Counted from the stretch's first letter, positions 26,353 to 35,605 are shown. The stretch is 64,000 nucleotides of DNA from Anthocerotibacter panamensis C109 (GCF_018389385.1 NZ_CP062698.1:1553501-1617500); one strand, 5' to 3'. Notes: generated from the letters alone by a model not told the origin. Numbers and translations: made by a program.

Positions 26353-26694
26353 TTAACCGGACAAATTATAGATAGCTTCCGCCCGCGCGAGGATCTGAAT
26401 CGTCTCCTCGGCGTTGATGAGGCGTTTGAGAACGACCTGACCGATGACTTGACCTTCTTCACCGGGAAGGACAGGCTTGACCTCGACCATGTGCACCGCG
26501 TTCTCGACTTCATGGAGGAAGAATTTTTCGCCATGCTCCAAAATGCACAGACTGGTCCGCTTAATCTGGGGTCTGCGCCGCCAACCGCCCTCATTCCAGG
26601 GACCGCCCGACTCCCATACGTTGCCTACGGTCCACCCATCTGCAAGGAAGAAGTACTTCACTGCCCACTTAACCCGACAATCCAAGCAGAGCAT
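26353..26694 (-). CDS. Small conserved hypothetical protein
   Basis: A 113-aa soluble protein. An N-terminal aromatic part contains GWTVGNVWESGGPWNEGGWRR; a C-terminal alpha/beta part contains FLHEVENAVHMVEVKPVLPG and GQVVLKRLINAEETIQILARAEAIY. Codon content is like the neighbours and the sequence is not low-complexity, so coding is likely. I do not recognise the family. It is divergent from cofH. Confidence 0.65.
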   Translation of the reverse strand: MLCLDCRVKWAVKYFFLADGWTVGNVWESGGPWNEGGWRRRPQIKRTSLCILEHGEKFFLHEVENAVHMVEVKPVLPGEEGQVIGQVVLKRLINAEETIQILARAEAIYNLSG

Positions 26695-26813
26695 ACCCTG
26701 TGACGGGGCTTCTAGACTATAGTCTCGAATACGGGTTGCTTATACTTGAGACCCATCAGGCTCATGGTTGTTGCTCTGTGACCCCCTATGAAAAACTTAC
26801 CCAAGCCGTCCCT

Positions 26814-27938
26814 ATGCACCTGTTAACTGTCCTCGACCATGCCTTTGAGCCTCCGGGATTGAGCTTGGGGGAAGCTTATTTCCTCCTCGCGCAGAGCACT
26901 CCCGAGGCGCTCGAAACCATTCGTGTCCATGCTGACCGCCTGCGCCAAACATTGGTCGGGGACACCGCCACCTATGTCGTCAACCGCAATATCAACTTCA
27001 CCAATATTTGTAATCAGCACTGCTCTTTCTGCGCCTTTCGTCGCGACGAAGGGGAGGAAGGAGCCTACTGGTTGGCGTTTGAGCAAATTTTAGCGAAAGC
27101 GCAAGCAGCCGTGAGTGTCGGGGCGACCGAGATTTGTATGCAGGGTGGGCTCAATCCCAAGGCCAAAATCCAGGGCTCCGCACTACAGTACTACTTAAAA
27201 CTCGTGCACATGCTCAAGGATGCCTTCCCTCACCTGCATCTGCACGCCTTCTCGCCCCAAGAGGCGTTTTTCATCGCCGAAGAGGACAGCCTCACGTTGG
27301 AGCACGTTTTAGGCGAACTCCAGGCTGCCGGGGTTGGTTCGATGCCCGGAACTGCGGCTGAAGTGCTCTACGAACCCGTGCGCCGTCGTCTGTGCGGCGA
27401 AAAACTCAACACCCAACAGTGGATCACCGGGGTCAAAACGGCCCTGAAGATGGGCATCCCCATGACGAGTACGCTCCTGTCCGGGCATATTGAGACGCTC
27501 GAGCAGCGAGTCCTTCACCTCGGGGTCCTGCGCGCGATTCAGCAGCAGGTGAAGCCTTTGGGTGTCACGGGTTTCACCGAGTTTATCCTCCTACCCTATG
27601 TGGGGGCACAGGCTCCTGCTGCTCTGCGCAGGCAAGTCGGGCGCGACCAACCGATTTTGGCTGATGCCCTGCTCACCTCCGCCGTAGCCCGACTCTTTTT
27701 TGGACCCTGGATACCCAACCATCAGCCCAGTTGGGTCAAACTGACCCTGGAGGGAGCCCAGGAGGCCCTGCGCTGGGGCTGTAACGATATCGGGGGGACC
27801 TTGATGGAGGAGCACATCACCTCCATGGCAGGAGCCAAAGGCGGAACCTGTATGGACGTGGACGATTTGCGGGGTGCGATTGAACGGGCGGGACGGGTGC
27901 CCCGCGAGCGCGATACCCTCTATCGACCCGTGGCGTAA
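26814..27938 (+). CDS. cofH: FO synthase subunit 2 (CofH), radical SAM
   Basis: A 374-aa radical SAM enzyme that, with CofG, builds the deazaflavin FO from tyrosine and a pyrimidine intermediate. In cyanobacteria FO serves as the antenna of photolyases. The [4Fe-4S] ligands are in CNQHCSFC (66, 70, 73). Family segments MQGGLNPK, HAFSPQE, GSMPGTAAEVL and WGCNDIGGTLMEE are present. ATG at 26814 fits the family length; the 26700 start would add 38 non-homologous residues. cofG is not in the window. Confidence 0.9.
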   Translation: MHLLTVLDHAFEPPGLSLGEAYFLLAQSTPEALETIRVHADRLRQTLVGDTATYVVNRNINFTNICNQHCSFCAFRRDEGEEGAYWLAFEQILAKAQAAVSVGATEICMQGGLNPKAKIQGSALQYYLKLVHMLKDAFPHLHLHAFSPQEAFFIAEEDSLTLEHVLGELQAAGVGSMPGTAAEVLYEPVRRRLCGEKLNTQQWITGVKTALKMGIPMTSTLLSGHIETLEQRVLHLGVLRAIQQQVKPLGVTGFTEFILLPYVGAQAPAALRRQVGRDQPILADALLTSAVARLFFGPWIPNHQPSWVKLTLEGAQEALRWGCNDIGGTLMEEHITSMAGAKGGTCMDVDDLRGAIERAGRVPRERDTLYRPVA

Positions 27939-28000
27939 GGGCGCGGCTCCTCAGGAAGCTTTGATCCCCTTCAGGATTCTGGTACCGTGGGTAGCGGCCC

Positions 28001-28891
28001 ATGGACAAGATCGTGTTTAAGCAATCACTCCCACACCTTATTGACCTCATCCGGCCCATCGCATGGCATGCTTCTGACATCCTGATGGACTTCTACAACC
28101 GGGCAGCCAGCCAGGGCAACAGCACCCTCAAGACGACCGAGAAAGCATTGGATGATCCGGTCACTGCGGCGGACTTGGCTGTGAGTGACTATCTGGCGCA
28201 GGCACTACCGGAGGCGATGGGTACCGAGGAATTCTTTTATCTCACCGAAGAGACTATCAATACAGTCACCTACACCGAGCGCCAATCCAAGCCCGGTACC
28301 TGGCTGGTGGACCCCCTCGATGGGACCAAAGACTTCCTGCTACGGACAGGGGATTTTGCGATTCATATTGGTTTGGTCGTAGCGGGGCGGCCCGTGTTAG
28401 GGGTGGTCCAATGGCCGGTTCATGAACAATTTATATGGGCTTACACCGGAGGCGGGGCTTTTACCGAAGGTCGTGATGGCGTGGCTCAGCCCCTTCACTG
28501 TAACCGGACCCGTAGTCTCGCCGAGTTAAGTCTGGTCGGCAGCCGCACCCACCGCAATCGCCGTCTAGAAGCCCTAGTCCAAAAAATGCCCTACGGTGCG
28601 GAACAACAGATGGGCTCGCTCGGCCTCAAACTCGCCGCTATCGCCCGTGCAGAAGTGGACTATTATCTGGGGCTCTCGGGTAAATCTGCCCCCAAAGACT
28701 GGGACTTCGCAGCTCCTGAGGTCATCCTTACGGAGGCGGGGGGGCAGATGACCTTCATGAATGGCGATCCCCTCGTCTACAACAAACCCGATGTGAGCCA
28801 CTTTGGTTTGGTCATCGCCAGCAACGGGATCTATCACGAGGCGTTGTGTAGGCTGGCAGAGGCGGCGATGGCACAGATTGGCGACGAATAA
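28001..28891 (+). CDS. cysQ: 3'(2'),5'-bisphosphate nucleotidase CysQ-like (inositol monophosphatase family)
   Basis: A 296-aa Mg-dependent phosphatase. The metal-binding DPLDGTKDF is at 104-112, the TxxD motif in VTAADLAVSD, and the second metal site in DWDFAAPEVILTEAGG. CysQ removes the 3'-phosphate from PAP or PAPS during sulfate assimilation. Other inositol-phosphatase-fold enzymes look similar, so the substrate is inferred. It ends at a shared bidirectional terminator facing apcB. Confidence 0.83.
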   Translation: MDKIVFKQSLPHLIDLIRPIAWHASDILMDFYNRAASQGNSTLKTTEKALDDPVTAADLAVSDYLAQALPEAMGTEEFFYLTEETINTVTYTERQSKPGTWLVDPLDGTKDFLLRTGDFAIHIGLVVAGRPVLGVVQWPVHEQFIWAYTGGGAFTEGRDGVAQPLHCNRTRSLAELSLVGSRTHRNRRLEALVQKMPYGAEQQMGSLGLKLAAIARAEVDYYLGLSGKSAPKDWDFAAPEVILTEAGGQMTFMNGDPLVYNKPDVSHFGLVIASNGIYHEALCRLAEAAMAQIGDE

Positions 28892-28894
28892 AAA

Positions 28895-28911
28895 GGGGCG
28901 CTCAGCGCCCC
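28895..28911. terminator. Bidirectional terminator between cysQ and apcB
   Basis: GGGGCG (28895-28900) pairs with CGCCCC (28906-28911) around a 5-nt loop, flanked by AAAA on the left and a T-containing CTTAAAT tract on the right. It sits 3 bp after the cysQ stop and about 20 bp from the apcB stop, so it can end both convergent transcripts. Confidence 0.75.
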
Positions 28912-28931
28912 CTTAAATCATCTAGCCAGTA

Positions 28932-29408
28932 CTAGCTCAGCCCTTTGGCAATGTGGTCAAAGTAAACATTAGCTTCACTGCCAATCATAGAGGCGACGAC
29001 CCCTTTCATGGCGGTGACCCCGGCTACGGTGGAGGGGATGGGCACACCCAGAGACATGTAGGTCTCCTTGAGGCCGTTGAGCACCCGCTCATCAATGACC
29101 GAAGTATCCCCGGCGACAAGGGCATAGGTAGCGTAGCGCAGGAAATACTCCATATCACGCACACAGGCGGCGTAGCGGCGGGAGGTATAGGCATTTCCAC
29201 CCGGACGAAGCAGGTCGGGCTGCTCGGTGAAGAGGGCTGCAGCGCTCTCACGCAGGATAGAGGCGGCATTGGCGGAAATGGTCGAAGCAGCTCTCAGACG
29301 AGCTTCACCGGTGGCAAAAAAGCGGGTAACTTCGTCAAAGTCCTTACTGGCGAAATAACGACCTTCTGCATCCGTGCGGTTGATGATTTTGGTGACTGCG
29401 TCAAGCAT
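28932..29408 (-). CDS. apcB: Allophycocyanin beta subunit
   Basis: A 158-aa phycobiliprotein of the phycobilisome core. The chromophore Cys is in RRYAACVRDMEYFLRYATY (C82). N72 in RPGGNAYTSRRY is the usual methylated Asn. LVAGDTSVIDERVLNGLKETYMSLGVPI is characteristic of ApcB. It is about 3 residues shorter than most ApcB proteins, with the gap just before VYFDHIAKGLS. It follows apcA with a 34-bp gap, the standard order. apcC, often next in line, is absent; the convergent cysQ-like gene lies there instead. Confidence 0.93.
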   Translation of the reverse strand: MLDAVTKIINRTDAEGRYFASKDFDEVTRFFATGEARLRAASTISANAASILRESAAALFTEQPDLLRPGGNAYTSRRYAACVRDMEYFLRYATYALVAGDTSVIDERVLNGLKETYMSLGVPIPSTVAGVTAMKGVVASMIGSEANVYFDHIAKGLS

Positions 29409-29442
29409 GTTGGGTCTCCTAAAAAATTTGAGGCTGTGTCCT

Positions 29443-29928
29443 TTAGGACATCGCGCTGATTACGTAGTCAAAGTAGAAGCTGGCTTCCGCAGCATCTTCG
29501 CTGGACAACAGCGCGGCAGCTTGCTGCTTTGCAGCCTTGATCCCGTCGATGACTCCAGGGACCGGAACCTCCAACAGGCTGTAGGTCTCTTTGATGCCAA
29601 TCAGCCCGATTTCATCGATAGGCGAAGTATCCCCGGCCAGAACTCCATAGGTCACAAGACGCAGGAAATAATCCAGGTCACGCAGGCATTTGGCCGTCCT
29701 GACTTCACCATAGGCGTTGCCCCCCGGAGCGACCAAGTCGGGGCGCTTTTGAAACATGGTGTCACCGGCCCCTCTGACGATACGCAGGGCATTATCCGAG
29801 AGGACTCGGGCTACGCGCACACGACGCTCGCCAGAGGCCAGATAGCCACGAACTACATCAATTTCGCCGGGGCTCAAGTAGCGGGCTTCGGCGTCCGCGT
29901 TGAGGATTGCTTTGGTGATGGCACTCAT
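29443..29928 (-). CDS. apcA: Allophycocyanin alpha subunit
   Basis: A 161-aa phycobiliprotein, exactly the ApcA length. The N-terminus MSAITKAILNADAEARYLSPGE is classical for ApcA; the chromophore Cys81 is in AKCLRDLDYFLRLVTYGV. The C-terminal half (VPVPGVIDGIK, SSEDAAEASFYFDYVI) has some ApcD-like residues, but the pairing with apcB supports ApcA. It starts at ATG 29928, preceded by AGGAG; the in-frame ATG at 29952 would give an eight-residue extension. Light harvesting for photosystem II. Confidence 0.9.
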   Translation of the reverse strand: MSAITKAILNADAEARYLSPGEIDVVRGYLASGERRVRVARVLSDNALRIVRGAGDTMFQKRPDLVAPGGNAYGEVRTAKCLRDLDYFLRLVTYGVLAGDTSPIDEIGLIGIKETYSLLEVPVPGVIDGIKAAKQQAAALLSSEDAAEASFYFDYVISAMS

Positions 29929-30054
29929 CGGTGTAAAACTCCTAACTCGCAAGAGTGATGACCTAATCGCTCAGAGGCATTTAGGCGTGCTATTCTCCTG
30001 GTACCATGGCTGAAAAATAAGAAGCAACACCCCAGCAGTTAAGAATTATGAGCG

Positions 30055-30101
30055 CCCTGCCACCCTGCCACCCTGTTGGCACTGTCTCCCTGTGTTGGCA
30101 C
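30055..30101. repeat. Short tandem repeats upstream of apcA
   Basis: CCCTGCCA occurs twice back to back (30055-30070), followed by the variant CCCTGTTG. CCCTGTTGGCAC (71-82) then recurs as CCCTGTGTTGGCAC (88-101). The repeats lie 130-170 bp upstream of the apcA start and just past the 3' end of the asparaginase gene, in the probable apcAB promoter region. They could be operator sites or simple sequence slippage. Confidence 0.45.
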
Positions 30102-30108
30102 CGTCCGG

Positions 30109-30981
30109 TCAAAAACTGAATCCCACTTCTGTGTCTGAAGTATAGGCAGCAAGCAGAATGGGGGTGTTTTTGTCCCAACCTACCGACCCCTGACTATCCA
30201 AAGCGATTACGCCATAATCGCGCCCTGCTACTCTAGCCTCAGCCATGGTCTTCTCCAGAGCTTCGGATAGGCTGAGGCCGTCTGTGACCCGGACCACAAT
30301 CCGCACCGCCGCTCCTTCATCGATGATGTCCTCGCCGATCCCAGTACAACTGACGGCTGCATAACGGTTGGCATAATTCCCGGCGGGTTGGGCGGAGTCA
30401 CTCACCCGGCCATTGCGCTCAAACCCCCGGCCTCCGGTCGAAGTTGCCGCACTCAGGTGTCCCTGCCGGTCTAGCGCCACAGCACCCACAGTACCCATGG
30501 TGACGGCTCCGGCTGCTTTGGCTATCCCAGTCTGTTTTTGCTCGACCCATTCTTGGAGGCGTTTCAGGGTTGTGGGATCGTAAGGAGGCAAGGCCAATTC
30601 ACGGGCGAGATAGTGGGAGCCCGTCTCGGAAAGGACTCGGTCAGGGGAGTCTTGGAGGGCGCGCGCCAGCAAGATGGGGTTTTGGACAGCACTGACATTG
30701 ATGACTGCGCTGAAATGACCCTGGGCACCATCCATCAGACCAGCACTCATGCGGATCTGTCCGTCTTGCTGAAGGACGGAGCCAGTCCCGGCATTAAAGA
30801 GCGGATCATCCTCCAGATAGGTCACCGCCAAAACCGTTGCCTCCACTGCACTCAGCCCTTTTTCAAGAGCAGTCCGAACTTCCGTAACCACTTTTGCCAG
30901 CGAAGCTCTGACGATGCTGGCTTGTTGCGGGTCGCTAAGCGCCAATCCAGCCCCGCCGTGAATAATCAGTTTAGGTTCCAC
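30109..30981 (-). CDS. Isoaspartyl peptidase/L-asparaginase (plant-type, Ntn hydrolase)
   Basis: A 290-aa precursor that self-cleaves to alpha and beta chains. The Thr nucleophile is T164 in GTVGAVALD; HGGAG near the N-terminus and FNAGTGSVLQ are family motifs. The T-rich TSTGGRGFERNGRVSDS binds the substrate. It releases L-aspartate from isoaspartyl dipeptides and asparagine. Lies upstream of apcA on the same strand, separated by the promoter repeats. Confidence 0.92.
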   Translation of the reverse strand: MEPKLIIHGGAGLALSDPQQASIVRASLAKVVTEVRTALEKGLSAVEATVLAVTYLEDDPLFNAGTGSVLQQDGQIRMSAGLMDGAQGHFSAVINVSAVQNPILLARALQDSPDRVLSETGSHYLARELALPPYDPTTLKRLQEWVEQKQTGIAKAAGAVTMGTVGAVALDRQGHLSAATSTGGRGFERNGRVSDSAQPAGNYANRYAAVSCTGIGEDIIDEGAAVRIVVRVTDGLSLSEALEKTMAEARVAGRDYGVIALDSQGSVGWDKNTPILLAAYTSDTEVGFSF

Positions 30982-31023
30982 ACATCTATCCCAAAGGCCG
31001 ACTTAGTATCCTACCAAATAGAC

Positions 31024-32886
31024 TCAAAAGTCGTCCTCTTCCACCTGCTGAGCCAGTTCAGGGGACTGAAAGGCGGTCTGCTGGTCTGTAATCACCTTAC
31101 CGTTGAACATTTCTGCAACCGACTTTGCCGCGAATTCGAGTTCCTGATCCTCGGCTCCCTTGGGGATAACCGGAGGCTGGCTGGTTGGAGGCGCAGAAGC
31201 GGCTCTTGCTACGGGAGGAGCACCGGGAGTAGCTATATTTAGGGCAGAAGAGGGGTTTACAGCAGAAGGCTCTAAGGTTGAGACTAAGGCTTCACCTGAA
31301 GGAGATTTTTGAGATGGAGAAGGTAATCTTGCTTCAAATGGGGTAGTTCCTACTTCAAAAATAATCTCAAACTGTTTACCAACTAAAGCTTCAACAGCAA
31401 CCCTGATATCCTGTTCTAGTCTGGGCTCTCGCAATTTTGTTACCAAGGTCTTATTGGGTAAACCAAAGACAATTTTCCCTTGATGTTGTCGCAGAATAAC
31501 AGCATGGCCCATCAACCCTCGACCCATCGGGTTTTTCATGGTTTTTAGCAATTCAGGCAATCGCTCTGTTGAAAGGCCAATAGCCGCCCCCGAATCAGAT
31601 TTGGGATTCGCTACAGGTTGTACTAGCCGCAAATGAGCGCCTGTCCGGGTAGGCCGTAAGGGTTCGTCGTGGGGTTCTTCAGGCTGGGCTCCAGAAGCAA
31701 TTGGGCGGGGTGTCTGCTCCGTGGGCGGGGGCAAGGCGGCGGGCGGTGCGGGTAGTGCTGGGAGCCGAGGCACTTCTAGGGTGGGTTGTGGCGTCGGAGC
31801 GCAGGTAGGGGTCTGGGTGAGGTCTAGGAGGGTTACCTCCAGCCACAGGCGCGGTTGGGTACTGTTTTTAATCAAGGATTCGGCCTGTCGGAGGGTGCTC
31901 TGGAGGCCGAGGAGCCAGGATTGGTCCAAAGATGGTCCCCAGGCGACCAGTTTTTCCCATGTCGGGCGGGTGAGGGCGACCCATTCACGCTCGTTCGGAG
32001 CCACTTTTGCCAGCAACATATCGCGCAAAAAGCCCACCAGATCCTGAAGTACTTGGATGGGCTCCCGACCCCGGTCAATGAGACGACGCGTCTGCGCTAT
32101 CACCTGTCGGGGGTCTTGTGTCTGTATCGCCTCTAGCAGGGCGAGCAAATCCCGTTCTGGTACTGCCCCGACAAGGTCCCACACCTGCTCTACCTGCACC
32201 TCGCCTTCGAGCAGCCCCAACTGATCGAGCAGGCTCTGTGCATCTCTGAGCCCGCCCTGCGCCACCTGCGCCACCAACTCCACTGCCTCTGCGGTAATGT
32301 GAATGCCCTCAGTCGCGGCAATCTGCGCTAGGTGTCGGGTCATCGCTTCCAGCGGAATGCGCCTAAAGTCAAAACGCTGACAGCGCGAGATGATCGTCGG
32401 CAGAACCCGCTGGGGGTCCGTCGTCGCCAGAATAAAAATTACCCGCTGTGGTGGCTCCTCCAAGGTTTTGAGCAGAGCATTAAAGGCTGCACTGCTGAGC
32501 ATGTGGCATTCATCTATGACATAAACTTTGTAGCGAGCCTGGGCGGGGGCAAGTTGGGCGCGTTCGATAATCTCACGGATATTATCTACTCCGGTGTTGC
32601 TCGCGGCATCAATTTCGATGACATCAAGGGCTGACCCCCGAGTAATAGAAGTGCACAGGCTACAGCGGCCACAAGGTTCGGGGGTAATGCCGGTTTCGCA
32701 GTTGACCGACTTGGCAAGGATACGGGCAGTCGAGGTCTTACCGGTCCCCCGCGATCCGGTGAGCAGATAGGCGTGGGCTAGACGGTTGGTCCTGAGGGCG
32801 TTACTCAGGGTCGCCACTATCGGGTCTTGCCCAACAAGTTGAGCAAAGGTCTGAGGGCGGTACTTGAGAAAGAGCGGCTGGTACAC
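31024..32886 (-). CDS. dnaX: DNA polymerase III subunit gamma/tau
   Basis: A 620-aa clamp-loader ATPase. Walker A GSRGTGKTS is at 44-52. Zinc-site cysteines are C63, C72, C75 and C78. DECHMLS is the Walker B, and SRCQRFDFRR contains the arginine finger. From about residue 360 there is a Pro-rich linker (PRLPALPAPPAALPPP), then a tau-type C-terminal part. Some cyanobacterial dnaX genes carry inteins; this one reads through without one. I saw no obvious slippery A-run for programmed frameshifting. Confidence 0.94.
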   Translation of the reverse strand: MYQPLFLKYRPQTFAQLVGQDPIVATLSNALRTNRLAHAYLLTGSRGTGKTSTARILAKSVNCETGITPEPCGRCSLCTSITRGSALDVIEIDAASNTGVDNIREIIERAQLAPAQARYKVYVIDECHMLSSAAFNALLKTLEEPPQRVIFILATTDPQRVLPTIISRCQRFDFRRIPLEAMTRHLAQIAATEGIHITAEAVELVAQVAQGGLRDAQSLLDQLGLLEGEVQVEQVWDLVGAVPERDLLALLEAIQTQDPRQVIAQTRRLIDRGREPIQVLQDLVGFLRDMLLAKVAPNEREWVALTRPTWEKLVAWGPSLDQSWLLGLQSTLRQAESLIKNSTQPRLWLEVTLLDLTQTPTCAPTPQPTLEVPRLPALPAPPAALPPPTEQTPRPIASGAQPEEPHDEPLRPTRTGAHLRLVQPVANPKSDSGAAIGLSTERLPELLKTMKNPMGRGLMGHAVILRQHQGKIVFGLPNKTLVTKLREPRLEQDIRVAVEALVGKQFEIIFEVGTTPFEARLPSPSQKSPSGEALVSTLEPSAVNPSSALNIATPGAPPVARAASAPPTSQPPVIPKGAEDQELEFAAKSVAEMFNGKVITDQQTAFQSPELAQQVEEDDF

Positions 32887-33012
32887 GGTCCCCGAAGGCC
32901 AGTGAGCCCTTCTATAATCTCACAGCGCACGGACCAGGTTAGAAGGGTAAAAGAAAGCTAGAAAGGACCCGCGACGCCGTTTTACCTATGTTCGCGACCT
33001 GAGAGAACCAGG

Positions 33013-33264
33013 GTGGAAAACTTGGCAGAGATTTCAGAACTCCTGCGGCCTAAGCCCAGTATGCTCACCATCTCTGGCCCTTGCCTTCCTATCGCGATGA
33101 GTATAGATCGAAACAATAAGGCAGTCACCAACGTCGCAGGCTCCAGCTATCTTAACTGCTTTTGTCCCCTACTGCCACTTCAGGGTAGTATCGCAAAGGC
33201 CCTGGCGGACGGCTCTGTGCCACGGGTCCAGGAACATTTGACCGCCCTGAGCAAGTTTCCCTAA
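33013..33264 (+). CDS. Doubtful small ORF upstream of crtE
   Basis: An 83-codon frame from a GTG, with an Ile/Pro/Leu-rich middle and a C-terminal SVPRVQEHLTALSKFP that looks helical. It occupies most of the 420-bp gap between dnaX and crtE. No strong ribosome-binding site and no recognised family. It may be a chance ORF in the crtE leader. Confidence 0.25.
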   Translation: MENLAEISELLRPKPSMLTISGPCLPIAMSIDRNNKAVTNVAGSSYLNCFCPLLPLQGSIAKALADGSVPRVQEHLTALSKFP

Positions 33265-33306
33265 CGCTTAGCCCTAGAATGGGAGTGATTCTGAAGTAGT
33301 GAGTCC

Positions 33307-34197
33307 ATGACTGGTTTTGACCTGAACCTCTACTTGCAGGAGCGTAAGGCACAGGTGGAGTACGTCCTCGATACTCTGGTCGCCCCAGGTTTTCCCGAGA
33401 CCCTCTTCTGCGCCATGCGCTATTCGCTTTTAGCCGGAGGCAAGCGCCTCAGGCCCATTTTGTGTCTGGCTAGTTGTGAGATGTTAGGAGGAGGTCTCGA
33501 AGCGGCAATGCCGACAGCCTGTGCCCTCGAGATGATCCACACTATGTCACTGATCCACGATGACCTACCCGCTATGGACAATGACGACCTGCGCCGGGGG
33601 ATGCCCACCAATCACAAAAAGTTTGGAGAAGCGATGGCAGTCCTGGCAGGGGATGCCCTATTGGCTTTTGCCTTTCAGGTCATCGCGCAGAAGACTCCGG
33701 TGACCGTAGGGGCGACCCGGATTTTGGATGTCGTGGTACGCGTGGGACGAGCTGCTGGGTCTACCGGCATCGTCGGGGGGCAGGTCATCGATATCGAGTC
33801 CACCGGCAAACAGATCCCCCTGGAGATCCTGGAGGTCATGCACGCCAAAAAAACCGGGGCACTCCTGGAATGTGCAGTGGTCTCCGGTGGGGTGCTAGCG
33901 GGAGCCGAAGCGGAAGAAATGCAACGTCTGGGTGCTTATGCCCTTAAAATCGGTCTGGCCTTTCAAATCATCGATGACATTCTTGACGTCGTAGGCACCA
34001 CAGAGAAAATCGGGAAAACCATCGGCAAAGACCGGGCTGTACATAAGGCAACTTATCCTAGCCTCCTGGGGCTCGCACCCTCTCGGGCCATGGCCCGTCA
34101 ACTGATCCAAGAAGCCAAATCCGAACTTGCGCCCTTCGGCAGCCGCGCGCTTCCGCTTCTGGCTCTAGCAGACTTTATCACCGAGCGAGAGCACTAG
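33307..34197 (+). CDS. crtE: Polyprenyl diphosphate synthase, geranylgeranyl diphosphate synthase type
   Basis: A 296-aa prenyl elongase making the C20 precursor of carotenoids, the chlorophyll tail and quinones. The first Asp-rich motif [10 protein letters not shown] is at 85-94, with chain-length residues upstream (MIHTMSLIH). The second motif FQIIDDILD is at 219-227. GGKRLRP near 44-50 binds isopentenyl diphosphate. The short spacing before the first motif suits GGPP rather than longer chains. The downstream PAP2-type gene starts 8 bp after the stop. Confidence 0.9.
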   Translation: MTGFDLNLYLQERKAQVEYVLDTLVAPGFPETLFCAMRYSLLAGGKRLRPILCLASCEMLGGGLEAAMPTACALEMIHTMSLIHDDLPAMDNDDLRRGMPTNHKKFGEAMAVLAGDALLAFAFQVIAQKTPVTVGATRILDVVVRVGRAAGSTGIVGGQVIDIESTGKQIPLEILEVMHAKKTGALLECAVVSGGVLAGAEAEEMQRLGAYALKIGLAFQIIDDILDVVGTTEKIGKTIGKDRAVHKATYPSLLGLAPSRAMARQLIQEAKSELAPFGSRALPLLALADFITEREH

Positions 34198-34205
34198 GAG
34201 ACATC

Positions 34206-34670
34206 GTGTCACCCCAGGACAATCCTTTAAGCAGTATTTTCGATAACCAGGTCCTGGCCTATGCCCTGCTAGCAGGTCTGCTTGCGCAAATGATCAAGCT
34301 GCTCGTTGGTTTTTTTCGCACCCGCAAATTAAACCTACGCGTCTTGGTTGAATCTGGGGGTATGCCCAGTTCTCACTCGGCTTTTGTGACCGCCCTGGCT
34401 ACCGGAGTCGGGCGCACCTCGGGCTGGAGTAGCAACGAACTGGCCGTGGCAGCAGTCTTTGCTTTCATTGTGATGTATGACGCAGCCGGGGTACGTCGCG
34501 CAGCAGGTAAACAGGCCCGAGTTTTGAATATCATTATTGAAGAACTCTTCAGCGAGAAACCCCAACTCTCTGAAGAACGCCTCAAGGAACTACTCGGTCA
34601 CACCCCGATCCAGGTTTTTGCGGGGGCGGCTCTGGGGGTTGCCTTTATGTGGTTGGTGGGTCCGACCTAA
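34206..34670 (+). CDS. Divergent PAP2-family membrane protein (YuiD-like, DUF212)
   Basis: A 154-aa membrane protein with about four spans. It has the DUF212 signature: LAGLLAQMIKLL, SGGMPSSHSAFVTALATGVG (phosphatase-like PSSH motif), MYDAAGVRRAAGKQA and LGHTPIQVFAGAALG. Family members are proposed lipid-phosphate phosphatases. It begins with a GTG 8 bp after crtE, so cotranscription and a role with prenyl phosphates are plausible but inferred. Confidence 0.87.
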   Translation: MSPQDNPLSSIFDNQVLAYALLAGLLAQMIKLLVGFFRTRKLNLRVLVESGGMPSSHSAFVTALATGVGRTSGWSSNELAVAAVFAFIVMYDAAGVRRAAGKQARVLNIIIEELFSEKPQLSEERLKELLGHTPIQVFAGAALGVAFMWLVGPT

Positions 34671-34680
34671 GGGTGTCTGC

Positions 34681-35529
34681 ATGGATTTTCCCTGGCAATT
34701 TCGCACAGTACAGGCCAACGATCTCGAATTCCATTGCGCCCACATGGGCGAGGGTCCGTTGGTTTTGCTCCTGCATGGCTTCCCGGAATGCTGGTATAGC
34801 TGGCGGCATCAGATTCCTGCTCTTGCCCGACATTTTCGGGTCGTAGCCCCGGACCTGCGCGGCTACAATCTTTCGAGTAAGCCTCGGGAAGTCTCAGCCT
34901 ACCTGCTCGACTATCTGGTTGAGGACGTAATGGCGCTCGCACGGGCTTGGGGCGAGTCACATTTTTATCTGGTCGGTCACGATTGGGGGGCTGCCATTGC
35001 CTGGGCTGCGGCCCTGCGCCATCCCTACCGAGTCTCCAAGGTCGCCGCGCTCCAAGTCCCTCCTCTGCTGGCGTGGCGGGAGAATCTCACACCCCAACAG
35101 TTGCTTGCCAGCTTTTATATCCTGCTTTTTCAGATACCGGGACTGGCGGAATACCGGCTCAGCGCGGACGACTACCGCATGATCCGCAGCATTTTCACCC
35201 ATCCGAGCGTGCGACCGGGCAAAATCAACCCCGAGGATATCCAGTACTTTGTGGATGCGATCAAGCGTGGGTCCCTCACCGCCATGCTCCATTACTACCG
35301 CGCCAACGTCATGCGGGGTTTCGCACCTGACCTGTTGGCGCGCATCCAAGTCCCCTCTCTGTTTATCTACGGCGAGGATGACTTTGCCATCACCCCGGAG
35401 TTAGTCTACCGCCTCGACCGCTATGTCCTGTCGGATTACCAGGAATTGCGGATCCCGGAATGTGGTCACTGGTCCCAACAGGAGTACCCTGAACTGGTGA
35501 ATGAGACGCTGTTGAAGTTTTTGCTGTGA
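34681..35529 (+). CDS. Alpha/beta hydrolase, epoxide-hydrolase-like
   Basis: A 282-aa alpha/beta-fold enzyme. The oxyanion-hole HGFPECWYSW is at 32-41, nucleophile D101 in GHDWGAAIAW, and the acid in YGEDDFAI, with catalytic His in ECGHWSQQEYP. An Asp nucleophile rather than Ser fits epoxide hydrolases or haloalkane dehalogenases. ATG at 34681 starts 10 bp after the PAP2-like gene, so it belongs to the same gene run. Confidence 0.87.
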   Translation: MDFPWQFRTVQANDLEFHCAHMGEGPLVLLLHGFPECWYSWRHQIPALARHFRVVAPDLRGYNLSSKPREVSAYLLDYLVEDVMALARAWGESHFYLVGHDWGAAIAWAAALRHPYRVSKVAALQVPPLLAWRENLTPQQLLASFYILLFQIPGLAEYRLSADDYRMIRSIFTHPSVRPGKINPEDIQYFVDAIKRGSLTAMLHYYRANVMRGFAPDLLARIQVPSLFIYGEDDFAITPELVYRLDRYVLSDYQELRIPECGHWSQQEYPELVNETLLKFLL

Positions 35530-35605
35530 ATTCCAGCAAAGCCAAACAGTCTGGGCAAGCCAGGGCATGAGGTGGCATCATAGAAGACTGCCCAAACCCA
35601 AAGGA

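Noticed and set aside
29443-29928. ApcD instead of ApcA
   Set aside because: Some C-terminal residues are ApcD-like, but the N-terminus, the 161-aa length and the tandem pairing with apcB favour ApcA.
28953-29958. Two long plus-strand ORFs (168 and 194 codons)
   Set aside because: Antisense to apcB and apcA, which are unmistakable.
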